A DNA stretch of 33,326 bases from Actinacidiphila oryziradicis (GTDB lineage Bacteria > Actinomycetota > Actinomycetes > Streptomycetales > Streptomycetaceae): assembly GCF_005047355.1 (NCBI RefSeq), contig NZ_SUMC01000079.1, positions 1-33,326 on the forward strand, written 5' to 3'. A program made the position numbers and the translations under genes. Below the pieces are notes generated by a model. It saw nothing but the letters and a program-made list of their open reading frames with translations, was not told the origin of the DNA and searched no databases. Each line of letters opens with the position of its first letter. The first letter of the stretch is position 1. Positions 7,605-15,473 of this stretch are shown piece after piece.

Positions 7605-8321
7605 TCACCACGGCACGGGTGTTCCGTCCCAGGAGAAGAATGCGCCGGTGGGACCTTCGTCCGGCAGGAGAGCCAGTCGGACGGCTCCCTGGGCGCCGTC
7701 GGCCGGGTCCCCGCCGGCAGCGGCCGCTCCGGGGGTGAGGTCGGTGGCTCGCACGCCAGGGGCGAGCGCGTTGACCTTGAAGCCCTCTTCGGCCAGCGTC
7801 TGGGCGTAGAAGACGGTCAGGGCGTTGAGGGCGGCCTTCGACGATCGGTAGGCGGCGGCGCGACCGTTTCCGGGGGTGAACTGAGGGTTGGGGTTCGTGC
7901 TCCAGGTCAGCGATCCGGTGCCACTGGAGATGTTGACGATGCGGGGGTGCGGCGATCTGCGCAGAGCGGCCAGGAAGGCATTGGTGACCTCGACGACCGC
8001 GAACACGTTGGTCTCGTACGTGCGCCGGAACTCCTCGGCATCGGCTTCGGCCGGCGGGGTGAGCGAGACCGAGATGCCCGCGTTGTTGACCAGGACGTCC
8101 AGGTGGTCCACCTGTGCCGCGGCCTTGGTAATGCTGTCGGTGTCCGTCACGTCGAGGACCAGCAGGCGGGCGTCGCCGCCAATCTCCTCGACGGCCCGCT
8201 GCCCGCGCCCGACGTCGCGGGAACCCACGTACACGGTGAAGCCCTCTGCGGCGAGTTGGCTGGCAATGTGCTTGCCGATGCCTTTATTGGCACCGGTGAC
8301 CAGTGCTGTGCGATCGTTCAT
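7605..8321 (-). CDS. SDR-family oxidoreductase
   Basis: A 238-residue short-chain dehydrogenase. Motifs: T-G-A-N-K-G-I-G-K near residue 10, D-V-T-D-T-D-S at 60-66, D-V-L-V-N-N-A-G-I, N-I-S-S-G-T-G with the catalytic Ser, and Y-R-S-S-K-A-A-L-N-A-L with Tyr/Lys. The C-terminal G-P-T-G-A-F-F-S-W-D-G is typical of carbonyl-reductase-like SDRs found next to XRE or TetR regulators in Streptomyces. Start chosen at ATG (complement of 8319-8321); the ribosome binding site is weak (AGGGA about 12 bases away). The gene diverges from an XRE regulator 71 bases away, a recurring pairing in which the regulator controls the reductase. Substrate not deducible. Confidence 0.88.
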   Translation of the reverse strand: MNDRTALVTGANKGIGKHIASQLAAEGFTVYVGSRDVGRGQRAVEEIGGDARLLVLDVTDTDSITKAAAQVDHLDVLVNNAGISVSLTPPAEADAEEFRRTYETNVFAVVEVTNAFLAALRRSPHPRIVNISSGTGSLTWSTNPNPQFTPGNGRAAAYRSSKAALNALTVFYAQTLAEEGFKVNALAPGVRATDLTPGAAAAGGDPADGAQGAVRLALLPDEGPTGAFFSWDGTPVPW

Positions 8322-8392
8322 GACATCTAGGGTTCCCTGGCCGCGACCGTTGCGCCAGGGACAACCTGTACCAGGCAGTTGGAGGAGGCAAC

Positions 8393-9205
8393 ATGGCGCG
8401 GGAGGAGCTGGCCCGCTTCCTGCGGGAACGCCGTGAGGGGCTGCGTCCGCACGAGATCGGTCTGCCGACGAGTACCCCTCGCCGCATACCGGGCCTGCGA
8501 CGCGAAGAGGTGGCAGAGCTGGCCCACATGTCAGTCGACTACTACACACGACTCGAGCAGGACCGCGGGCCCCGGCCGTCGCCCCGGATCCTGGACGCGC
8601 TGGCCCAGGCCCTGCGGCTCACGCCGGCCGAACGCAGCCACCTGTTCCGCCTGGCCGGATCATCCGCGCCGCCCGGCACCAACGCCGTGCGGCGGGTGCG
8701 CCCGCAGGTGGCCCGGATGCTACTGCGACTGCCGGAGACCGGCGCGATCGTCACCGACGCGGCCTATGGCGTCGTCGCCTGGAATCCCCTGGCACAGGCT
8801 CTGCTGGGCGATGACCTCGGACGCGGGACGACGAACCTGGCCCAGCGCCGCTTCCTCGGCCGGGGGCACATGTACGAAAGCTCCAGCGCAGAGGAATTCG
8901 GGCACATTGTGGTGGCGCGGCTGCGCCGGGCCGCAGACCGCTACCAGCACGACGCGCAGCTCGCCGCTCTGCTGACCGAACTGCGCGCCGGCAGCGAGGA
9001 GTTCCGGCAGACCTGGGAAACACGCCCGGTCCACACTCCCGGGCACCGCGCCAAGACCCTCGACCACCCGACGGCGGGCAAACTGCGGTTGAACTGCGAC
9101 GTGCTGCTCGTCCCCGAGGACGACCAGGAAGTCGTCCTGATCACGGCGGATCCCGGATCACCTTCTGCGCGGACCCTGGACAGGCTCGCCGCACGGGTGT
9201 CCTGA
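8393..9205 (+). CDS. XRE-family regulator with MmyB-like ligand domain
   Basis: A 270-residue helix-turn-helix regulator. The N-terminal HTH_31 domain (about 6-85) shows L-R-R-E-E-V-A-E-L-A-H-M-S-V-D-Y-Y-T-R-L-E-Q and the R-G-P-R-P-S-P-R-I-L-D-A-L-A block. The C-terminal half (about 105-265) is the MmyB-like PAS-type ligand domain with A-Y-G-V-V-A-W-N-P-L-A, W-E-T-R-P-V-H, and L-D-H-P-T-A-G-K-L-R-L-N. This architecture is widespread in actinobacteria, usually divergent from an oxidoreductase, as here. The start ATG follows GGAGGAGGCAAC. It may sense a small molecule (fatty acid binding has been proposed for the domain) and control the adjacent SDR. Confidence 0.9.
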   Translation: MAREELARFLRERREGLRPHEIGLPTSTPRRIPGLRREEVAELAHMSVDYYTRLEQDRGPRPSPRILDALAQALRLTPAERSHLFRLAGSSAPPGTNAVRRVRPQVARMLLRLPETGAIVTDAAYGVVAWNPLAQALLGDDLGRGTTNLAQRRFLGRGHMYESSSAEEFGHIVVARLRRAADRYQHDAQLAALLTELRAGSEEFRQTWETRPVHTPGHRAKTLDHPTAGKLRLNCDVLLVPEDDQEVVLITADPGSPSARTLDRLAARVS

Positions 9206-9362
9206 AGCAGTGGGCGGCCTGACGCATGGACGCACCTGATCAGGGTGTTCGCCAGCGCCAGGAGCACCGGGGCACAGTGCTCCGCTCCAGCGGAGCGATC
9301 ACGCCTGTGGTTGTGTGGCGTCGCTGGTTCGCGCGGCGAGTTCGGTGAGGTGGGCGATTCCC

Positions 9363-9385
9363 AAGAAGAGGTGTGATCTCTTCTT
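9363..9385. terminator. AT-rich hairpin between XRE and toxin genes
   Basis: AAGAAGAG, seven bases, CTCTTCTT, followed by a short T run on the plus strand. It sits about 160 bases after the XRE stop and 105 bases beyond the stop of the converging toxin gene. It may serve as a terminator for rightward transcription. The stem is AT-rich for this genome, which is unusual. The rest of 9206-9489 shows no gene I can support. Confidence 0.35.
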
Positions 9386-9489
9386 TTCCTGCCGTTCTGC
9401 GATCTGGGCGATCTTCTCTTCGGCGGCAGCGGGCGACGCGCTGGTCGCCGCTGCGGGGGCCCGATCGGGGAGAAGAGGAGTGGGCGGGG

Positions 9490-9864
9490 TCAGATGCGCC
9501 AGGTGCGGATGCGGTCCGCGGCCTGGTAGACGGTGGCTTTGCGGGCCTGGATGTCACGGACCAGGTCCACCAGCGCTCCGTATGGCGGGTCGATACCTTC
9601 GTCGCAGGCATGCATGTAGGCGGCGGCGACCTGGCAGGCGTACAGGCTGTCGCGGTACGGCAGGGGTTCCAGGCGCACCAGGGTGTGCAGGAGGGCGGCG
9701 GCGCGCCAGGCGGGGTCGGGGTCGGCGGTGGCCGGGCGGGGGATGCGGGTCTTGTGGCGGGCGACGGCCGCGACGAGGGCGGAGTAGTCGGCAACGGTGA
9801 GGTCTGCGGGGACGGCCTGCTCCTGGATGTCCAGCAGCCAGGGCACGTCGATGTACAGGAGCAT
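9490..9864 (-). CDS. Fic/Doc-like toxin component with degenerate active site
   Basis: A 124-residue protein of the Streptomyces group annotated as Fic-family toxin component. The Doc-like fold is suggested by an N-terminal I-D-V-P-W-L-L-D-I-Q helix, W-R-A-A-A-L-L-H-T-L-V in the centre (the helix that precedes the Fic motif) and a C-terminal A-L-V-D-L-V-R-D-I-Q block. Where Doc/Fic proteins carry HPFxDGN or a variant, this protein reads P-L-P-Y-R-D-S-L-Y-A: no catalytic His and no Gly-Asn pair. AMP or phosphate transfer by the usual chemistry is therefore doubtful. The ATG (complement of 9862-9864) overlaps a TGA in TGATG style, as expected for a toxin translated after its antitoxin. Minus-strand operon with the frameshifted antitoxin. 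Confidence 0.65.
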   Translation of the reverse strand: MLLYIDVPWLLDIQEQAVPADLTVADYSALVAAVARHKTRIPRPATADPDPAWRAAALLHTLVRLEPLPYRDSLYACQVAAAYMHACDEGIDPPYGALVDLVRDIQARKATVYQAADRIRTWRI

Positions 9865-10092
9865 CAGGCGGCTTCGGGTCCCTGGCGGTGGGCCGGGGGG
9901 CTTCGTCGGGGAAGGCCTCGTCGAACTCGGCACGGTGCTCATCGCCCCAGGCCAGCGCGTAACGGACGAATTGCAGGCGTTGCTGCTCGCGCAGTGGCAG
10001 ATCGTGGACGTACTGCTTGAGGGACTTGCCCTCGGCGGCGGCGGCGAAGACCCGCACCCCCGGCCCCGGCTTCGCCACGTGAGTGTGATCAT
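9864..10092 (-). pseudogene. Antitoxin gene, frameshifted
   Basis: ATG (complement of 10090-10092) is preceded by GAGGAG five bases upstream and opens M-I-T-L-T. The recognisable antitoxin body (A-A-A-A-E-G-K-S-L-K-Q-Y-V-H-D-L, then R-A-E-F-D-E-A-F-P-D-E-A-P) is in a second frame. The expected stop that overlaps the toxin start (TGATG at 9862-9866) is in a third frame, preceded by E-A-A. The span of 229 bases is not a multiple of three. Either two indels disable the antitoxin or the body starts at an internal GTG and runs on. Homologues in the family are about 75-85 residues, matching the span. Confidence 0.55.
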
Positions 10093-10371
10093 GACTGCTC
10101 CTCGCGCGGAGGGTCGACGGTCGTCCCGGCTCACAGACAGAGCCGGGACGCGTCAGGAGTGCGAGCACTTTTACCTACCCTGATGGCATGCTCCGGTCAA
10201 ATCTGTCAGGCTTCCGGCAGCCGTCGCCCTGACCCCAGGGGGACGCAGCGGAAATCTCACCCCAGCGATCGCGCAAGCGACGCGTAGCCCGCGGCTGCCC
10301 TCCGGCGCACCCAAGCCGGCCGAGCGGCCACCGAGCAGGCCGGAATCCCGGCCGCCTCAAAGGAGTTTCGT

Positions 10372-11895
10372 GTGAGACCGACCCCCCACAAGACCCTCGC
10401 CGCGAGCGCACTTGCCGTCGCCGCGTTGGCCGGTGTCTCGCTCCCCGTCAGCCCGGCGGCAGCCGTGCCGCACGCCGCCCCTCTGGCCGCCGCCTGCACG
10501 CCGGCCCAGGTGGTGGCCAACGGTGGCTTCGAAAGCAGCACTTCGCCCTGGAGCCAGTCGTCGACCGGCGTGATCACCAACCGCGCCGGTCAGAGCGCCC
10601 ATGGCGGCACCAACTTCGCCTGGCTGGACGGTGTCGGCAGTACGCACACCGATACGCTCTCGCAGAGCGTCACGATCCCGTCCGGATGCAGCAGCGCCAC
10701 CCTCAGCTTCTGGCTGCACATCGACACCGCCGAGACGACCTCGTCCACCGCGTACGACAAGCTGACAGCGAAGATCGGCACTACGACGCTGGCGACGTAC
10801 TCGAACCTCGACAAGAACACCGGGTACGTGCAGAAGTCGTTCGACGTGTCGGCGTTCGCGGGCCAGACCGTGAACGTGGCTTTCGCCGGCACCGAGGACT
10901 CCAGCCTCCAGACGAGCTTCGTCGTCGACGACGTGGGCATCACCGTTCCCAGCGGCGCCGACCGTTTCGGCTACGACGGGGCCTTCAGCCTTATCGGCAA
11001 CGCCCTGCCCGTACTCGCGGTCAAGGACGCGGCGGGCTGGCACCTGGACCCGTACACCAACAACGGCGAGTCGTTCTACTCACTGTCCGCCGACTTCAGC
11101 GTGGCCCTCGACCACCCGAGCACACTGCTGGTGCCGGCCACCGGCACCTCGGTCGACACCCCCGGCTCCAGCGGACGCACGATCACCACCGCCACCGCCT
11201 CCAAGGTCCGTGACTTCGCCTGGGCGGCCGGCCCCTTCAGCAAGATCTCCGGTACCTCGACCGCCGGCACCCCGGTGAACGTCTACTCCGTCTCGGGCAT
11301 CAGCTCGGCCGACGCACAGTCGATGCTCACCACCGCGAAGTCCGCCGTGGACGCCCACGCATCGCGGTTCGGCGCCTACCCGTACGGCGAGTTGGACGCG
11401 GTGATCGACAACAACTTCTGGTTCGGTGGCATGGAGTACCCGGGGTTCGTCCTCGACTTGGTCAGCACCACGGCGCTCACCCACGAGATCGGTCACCAGT
11501 GGTGGTACGGGATTGTCGGCGACGACGAGTACAACAGCCCCTGGCTCGATGAGGCGTTCACCGACTACTCCACCGATCTGGCGCTGAGCAAGACCGGCAC
11601 CGGCTGCTGGAACAGCGTCTCGTGGGCCTCGACGGCGGAGAAGATCACCAACTCGATGGCCTACTGGGACGCCCACTCGTCCCGGTACTCCACCGTCGTC
11701 TACGGATACGGCAAGTGCGCCCTGCACGATCTGCGGCGCGTCCTCGGCGACAGCGTCATGGCCAAGCTGCTGAAGGACTTCGCCACTTCGCACTGGTACG
11801 GCGTCTCGACCACGTCCGAGTTCAAGGCAGCCGCCCAGGCCGCCACGAGCACGGACCTGACCCCGTTTTGGACCCAGCACCGCGTCGACGGCTGA
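10372..11895 (+). CDS. Secreted M1-family zinc metallopeptidase
   Basis: A 507-residue exported peptidase. GTG start with AAAGGAG six bases upstream. A signal peptide (about 1-35: R-P-T-P-H-K-T then a hydrophobic Ala/Val/Leu core ending P-A-A-A) is followed by a beta-sandwich, carbohydrate-binding-like domain (about 42-190, with N-G-G-F-E and F-V-V-D-D-V) and a gluzincin catalytic domain. Zinc ligands: H371-E-I-G-H375 and Glu394, exactly 18 residues after the second His, as in M1 enzymes. The exopeptidase-type G-G-M-E-Y-P motif is at 352-357, and V-Y-G-Y-G-K-C carries the likely transition-state Tyr. Other M1 enzymes have a larger N-terminal beta saddle; its replacement here by a binding-type domain is typical of secreted Streptomyces members. 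Probable extracellular peptide trimming. Confidence 0.85.
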   Translation: MRPTPHKTLAASALAVAALAGVSLPVSPAAAVPHAAPLAAACTPAQVVANGGFESSTSPWSQSSTGVITNRAGQSAHGGTNFAWLDGVGSTHTDTLSQSVTIPSGCSSATLSFWLHIDTAETTSSTAYDKLTAKIGTTTLATYSNLDKNTGYVQKSFDVSAFAGQTVNVAFAGTEDSSLQTSFVVDDVGITVPSGADRFGYDGAFSLIGNALPVLAVKDAAGWHLDPYTNNGESFYSLSADFSVALDHPSTLLVPATGTSVDTPGSSGRTITTATASKVRDFAWAAGPFSKISGTSTAGTPVNVYSVSGISSADAQSMLTTAKSAVDAHASRFGAYPYGELDAVIDNNFWFGGMEYPGFVLDLVSTTALTHEIGHQWWYGIVGDDEYNSPWLDEAFTDYSTDLALSKTGTGCWNSVSWASTAEKITNSMAYWDAHSSRYSTVVYGYGKCALHDLRRVLGDSVMAKLLKDFATSHWYGVSTTSEFKAAAQAATSTDLTPFWTQHRVDG

Positions 11896-12605
11896 CACGG
11901 CACCGGTTCGCTGCGGTTGGCGCCCCTTGGCGTCACCCGCGGCGACCCGATGCCGCATGCCGGCCTCATCGGTTACGCGGACCGTCACGGCCGCAGCGTG
12001 TTGCGCAGCGGCCGTGAAGGAGATGCCGCAGTCCCGGAGCGCCGCTCCAGAGGGCGGTGGCAGCCCTGTCGAGGCTGGCCGGGGGCGACGACGTCGGCCT
12101 TGTCCTTGGGCAGGGGCTCAGCGATCACCTCGTCGATGCCGACCTCGGCGGCCACGGCGCGTGCGACGGTCTGCCTCGGCCGCCTTGCGCGCGGCAGTCA
12201 ACTCCTTGGGGAGGTGTCCGCGCCCGCGTCGGCGAGCAGCCATGGGCGGCCCGCGAGGCGAACCTGTGCAGAGGAATTCCGACATGCCGGCCGGCTCGGT
12301 CGGGCATCCTCGCCTGATACCGCTCGGCGATCCCGAGGGAGCCCAAGGCGGCGTACCGCTGACCGGTCAGAGGAGAGACGGGCTGCCATCCGACAGCCAG
12401 TCCCCCGCGGCCGCCTCCGCGACCGCCTGGGCCGGAGCGCCGGGGCCCGGGACCGGCCCTCCCGGCGCCCCTGCGATCCTCGTCGTGATGGACATCGTTC
12501 CCGCCTCGGACGCGGTGAAGTTCCCCCATCTCCTGGGCTACGAGGATCCCGACGCTCTGACTCAGCCTGTCAACTCAACGGGGTCACGCCAACACCTCAT
12601 CCTAA
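11896..12605. other. Gene-poor stretch with one decayed fragment
   Basis: Apart from the P-type ATPase remnant at 12084-12173 (minus), no frame in this 710-base gap resembles a known protein. Long open frames on both strands are G/C-bias artefacts rich in Arg, Pro and Ala. Confidence 0.4.
12084..12173 (-). pseudogene. Heavy-metal P-type ATPase fragment
   Basis: Thirty codons read Q-T-V-A-R-A-V-A-A-E-V-G-I-D-E-V-I-A-E and P-L-P-K-D-K-A-D-V-V-A. This is the stretch after the TGDN motif of copper/heavy-metal P1B ATPases (A-x-x-V-G-I-D-x-V-x-A-E-x-L-P-x-D-K). The flanking TGDN and MVGDGxND motifs are absent in any frame, so it is a small decayed relic. Confidence 0.55.
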
Positions 12606-14351
12606 TTACGGGGTGGGCGCAACCAGTGTCTCGCCCGGCAGTGGCGGCACGAGCGGGGACGGCGCCCGCAGCTGCGACGCCTGCTCATAGTCGTATGCGT
12701 ACCCGAGCAGCTGACCGTCGCTGTAAGGCCTGCCCATGAACGAGATCGTCATCGGCAGTCCCTGCGAGCCGATGCCCATCGGCACGACGATGCCGGGGAA
12801 GCCGATCGAGCTGTAGCCGGCGAAGATCGCCGGCTGTGGGCGCGTGGACGGCACATACGTGGGGTCGGGGATGCTGAACGCCGGATTGCTGATCGGGGAC
12901 GCGAAGCTGCTCCAGTACGGGAAGACCATCGCGTCGATTTTGTACTTCTCGAACATCGCGAGCTTCAGCCGGGTCGCCTCCGGGAGGACCTTCTCGACCA
13001 GGTTTTTGTACGCGGGCATGTCGGCCGAGGTGGTCAGCGAGCGCTTGAGCAGGTCGAGGACGCTCTGCTCTACCGGCAGCGGCGACTTGTTGACCTCGGT
13101 CTCGTAGATGTGGATGAACTCCTCCACGGTCTTCGGGACCTTCGGGCCGAGCGTCGCCAGGTACTGTTCCCAGTCGGCCCTGAACCGGTAGTCGGCAATC
13201 GTCCTGATGTTGGAACCGCCGTTGCTGATGTAGAAGTCCAGGAACGCGGGATCGAGGTGGATGTCGATGATCTTGGCGCCGCGCCGCCGCATGGTGTCGA
13301 GCGCCTTCTCCGCGAGCGCGTCGATCTCCGGGTCCCCTCCGAAGAAGTCGCGCACGGCGCCGAGCCGGACGCCCTTGAGTGAGTTCTTGTCGAGGTACTT
13401 GGTGTAGTCGAGCCGGCCCTGCGCCGCCTTCTTCCGCAACGGCTGGGGGAAATTCTCGTAGACCTCGACACTGAGCGGGTCGGCCGTGTCCTGCCCGGCG
13501 ACCGCGGTGAGCATCAGTGCCGTATCGGTCACCGTGCGCGCCATCGGGCCGGCGGTGTCGAAGAGGAGGTTCTTCGGCGCGATGCCGTCACGGCTGATGA
13601 GCCCCGTGGTGGGCCGCAGTCCTACGATGCCGTTGTAGGAGGCGGGCCCCCTGACGGAGGTGCTGGTGTCGGTGCCGATCGCCAGCACGGCGAAGTTGGC
13701 GGCCAGCGCCGCGCCCGGGCCGGCGCTTGATCCGCCCGTGTTGCGCTTGAGGTGGTACGGGTTGGTGACCTGCCCGTCGATCGTGTTGTAGCTGCCGCCC
13801 GCGAATTCACCCATCGACGCCTTGCCGAGGATGAGAGCGCCCCTGCGGCGCAGCGCGTCGGCGATGAACGCGTCGTTGGGCGGGATCGAGTCCTTGAGGA
13901 TGACCGAGCCGTTGCTCGTGGGCATGTCGAAGGTGTCGATGTTGTCCTTCAGCAATACGGGGATGCCGTGGAGCGGGCTTCGCGGCCCGCTCCGCTGCCG
14001 CTCCCGGTCGAGCTCCGCCGCGGTACGGAGCGCGTCCGGGTTGATCGTCGTGATCGAGTTCAGCCGGATGCCCGCATCTTCGTAGGCGGCGATCCGCGCG
14101 AGGTAGAGCTGGGTGAGCTTCACGCACGTCAGCGCGCCTGAGTCGAACGCCGCCGCGATGTCGGCGATCGTCGCCTCCTCGAGTCCGAAGCTGTGTTCCC
14201 AGTGCCGCGGCCCGGATATACCGCCCGCCGGCTGCGGGGTGGCCGACCCCTGCGCAAAAGCTGGAGCGCCCGTCCCACCCACAATGCCCAGTGCACCGAC
14301 CGCGCCCACAGCGCCTATGAAGCCACGCCTGTTCAATGTGCTCACGTTCAC
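12606..14351 (-). CDS. Tat-exported amidase-signature family enzyme
   Basis: A 581-residue amidase-signature hydrolase. The N-terminus has N-R-R-G-F-I-G then a hydrophobic stretch ending A-P-A-F-A-Q, a twin-arginine signal peptide (about 1-34), so the folded enzyme acts outside the membrane. Catalytic residues follow the Ser-cisSer-Lys plan: Lys135 (L-L-K-D-N-I-D), Ser208 (G-G-S-S-A-G) and nucleophile Ser232 (G-T-D-T-S-T-S-V-R-G-P). The two residues before Ser232, usually Gly-Gly forming the oxyanion hole, are Ser-Thr here. GTG start (complement of 14349-14351) with AAGAGGA just upstream. It diverges from the isochorismatase operon across 401 bases, suggesting it releases the compound that the operon imports and degrades. 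Substrate unknown: an aliphatic or aryl amide, or a peptide amide. Confidence 0.88.
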   Translation of the reverse strand: MNVSTLNRRGFIGAVGAVGALGIVGGTGAPAFAQGSATPQPAGGISGPRHWEHSFGLEEATIADIAAAFDSGALTCVKLTQLYLARIAAYEDAGIRLNSITTINPDALRTAAELDRERQRSGPRSPLHGIPVLLKDNIDTFDMPTSNGSVILKDSIPPNDAFIADALRRRGALILGKASMGEFAGGSYNTIDGQVTNPYHLKRNTGGSSAGPGAALAANFAVLAIGTDTSTSVRGPASYNGIVGLRPTTGLISRDGIAPKNLLFDTAGPMARTVTDTALMLTAVAGQDTADPLSVEVYENFPQPLRKKAAQGRLDYTKYLDKNSLKGVRLGAVRDFFGGDPEIDALAEKALDTMRRRGAKIIDIHLDPAFLDFYISNGGSNIRTIADYRFRADWEQYLATLGPKVPKTVEEFIHIYETEVNKSPLPVEQSVLDLLKRSLTTSADMPAYKNLVEKVLPEATRLKLAMFEKYKIDAMVFPYWSSFASPISNPAFSIPDPTYVPSTRPQPAIFAGYSSIGFPGIVVPMGIGSQGLPMTISFMGRPYSDGQLLGYAYDYEQASQLRAPSPLVPPLPGETLVAPTP

Positions 14352-14752
14352 CGATCCTCTTGTCAGCGTCGCCCTTGCCGGGCATTAGTGCCCGCACGAG
14401 ATGATCTTGTTTTCCCGGATACCGTATGGGCATTGTGTTACGTCCTCATTAATTGCCCCGCATCTCTTTCCCTTCTGAGAGGGCGTCAGCCCATGGTCGA
14501 CGGGGGTCGGCATGCCCTCCGAAGTGCGCGGGGCAATTTTCGGCACTCACGCCCGGTCGAGGCCGCCGCCGCTCACTGAGCCCGAATCAGGTTTCATTCA
14601 GCTCCGGGTAAGTGGCGGAGCGGCCTGTCTGCCCAGGTCATCGCTGATACATGTTGGCGAAACATTACTTAACGATGGCGATACGTCACAGACATGACAT
14701 CGATCTTCACTCTCTCCTGTCAGCTTGACCAGAAAGATGGAGGCACCCGATC
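14352..14752. promoter_or_regulatory. Divergent promoter region with two inverted repeats
   Basis: This 401-base spacer must hold promoters for both the amidase and the seven-gene operon. It is less G/C rich than its surroundings. Two symmetric sites stand out: ATAC-C-GTAT at 14419-14427, about 70 bases before the amidase start, and ATGTT-GGCGA-AACAT at 14651-14665, about 90 bases before the isochorismatase start. A related but asymmetric GATGGCGATAC follows at about 14673. The GntR regulator of the operon is the natural candidate to bind here. Confidence 0.5.
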
Positions 14753-15472
14753 GTGGCCCGTATATGGGACGACTTCCTGACCGAACGTGACAAGGCGCAT
14801 TTGGCGGCCGCCGAACCGCGCAAGCGTGTGGGCTTCGGGAGTCGACCCGCGGTATTGATGATAGACAACTATGCCGGGGTTTTCTCCGAGCCTGGCATTC
14901 CGTTCCTCGAGGCGGTCAAGACGAATCGCAGCGCGATGGGCGACGACGCCAATATCGCTGCCGCGCACATCGCCCGGCTGCTTGAGCACTCCCGGGCGGC
15001 CGGAATTCCGGTGATTCACGTCACCGGAATGCACGGCAACAATATGCCTGGCTGGCACGACATGGTGCACGCCGGTGACCGCCGCGGGGAACTCTCGGCG
15101 GAGAAGCCTGGTGCGGCGGACAAGTACGCCATCGTGCCGCTGTGCGCGCCGGTCGAGGGCGAGGTCGTTCTGCAGAAGAGCGCGCCGAGCGCGTTCTGGG
15201 GCACCCCGCTGCCGGGCTTGCTGAACTACCTCGGAGTGGACACCTTGATCGTGGGCGGGGAGAGCGTCTCCGGCTGCGTGCGTGCCAGCGTCATCGAGGC
15301 GGCGTCATACCGCTACCGCGTGATCATCGCCGAGGAGTGTGCGTACGACCGGCACCAGGCCTGCCGTGCGATCAACCTGTTTGACATGCACCAGAAGTAC
15401 AGCGACGTGCTCCCGCTGGACGAGGTCGTCGAATGGGTCGACAAGTACGGGGCGCAGAAGGTAGCGGCCTGA
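14753..15472 (+). CDS. Isochorismatase-like cysteine amidohydrolase
   Basis: A 239-residue cysteine hydrolase of the isochorismatase fold. The Asp-Lys-Cys triad is visible: Asp38 in A-V-L-M-I-D-N, Lys142 in V-L-Q-K-S-A-P-S-A-F-W-G-T, and Cys175 in G-G-E-S-V-S-G-C-V-R-A-S-V. The N-terminal extension and the S-G-C-V-R-A pattern put it with N-carbamoylsarcosine amidase and maleamate amidohydrolase rather than with true isochorismatases. Such enzymes cleave a carbamoyl or amide group, releasing ammonia. GTG start with GGAGG nine bases upstream. First gene of the operon; the next ATG follows one base after its TGA. It probably removes an amide from the imported intermediate in the cytoplasm. Confidence 0.85.
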   Translation: MARIWDDFLTERDKAHLAAAEPRKRVGFGSRPAVLMIDNYAGVFSEPGIPFLEAVKTNRSAMGDDANIAAAHIARLLEHSRAAGIPVIHVTGMHGNNMPGWHDMVHAGDRRGELSAEKPGAADKYAIVPLCAPVEGEVVLQKSAPSAFWGTPLPGLLNYLGVDTLIVGGESVSGCVRASVIEAASYRYRVIIAEECAYDRHQACRAINLFDMHQKYSDVLPLDEVVEWVDKYGAQKVAA

Positions 15473-15473
15473 G

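Noticed and set aside
6895..7809. TetR frame read through to 7809 as a 304-residue protein
   Set aside because: After about residue 80 the frame is Arg/Ser noise and overlaps two minus-strand genes; the true TetR sequence shifts frame at about 7175.
11917..12739. Overlapping plus-strand frames of 257 and 270 codons
   Set aside because: Composition is Arg/Pro/Ala-rich without domain features; the same interval holds a P-type ATPase scrap on the other strand and the end of the amidase gene.
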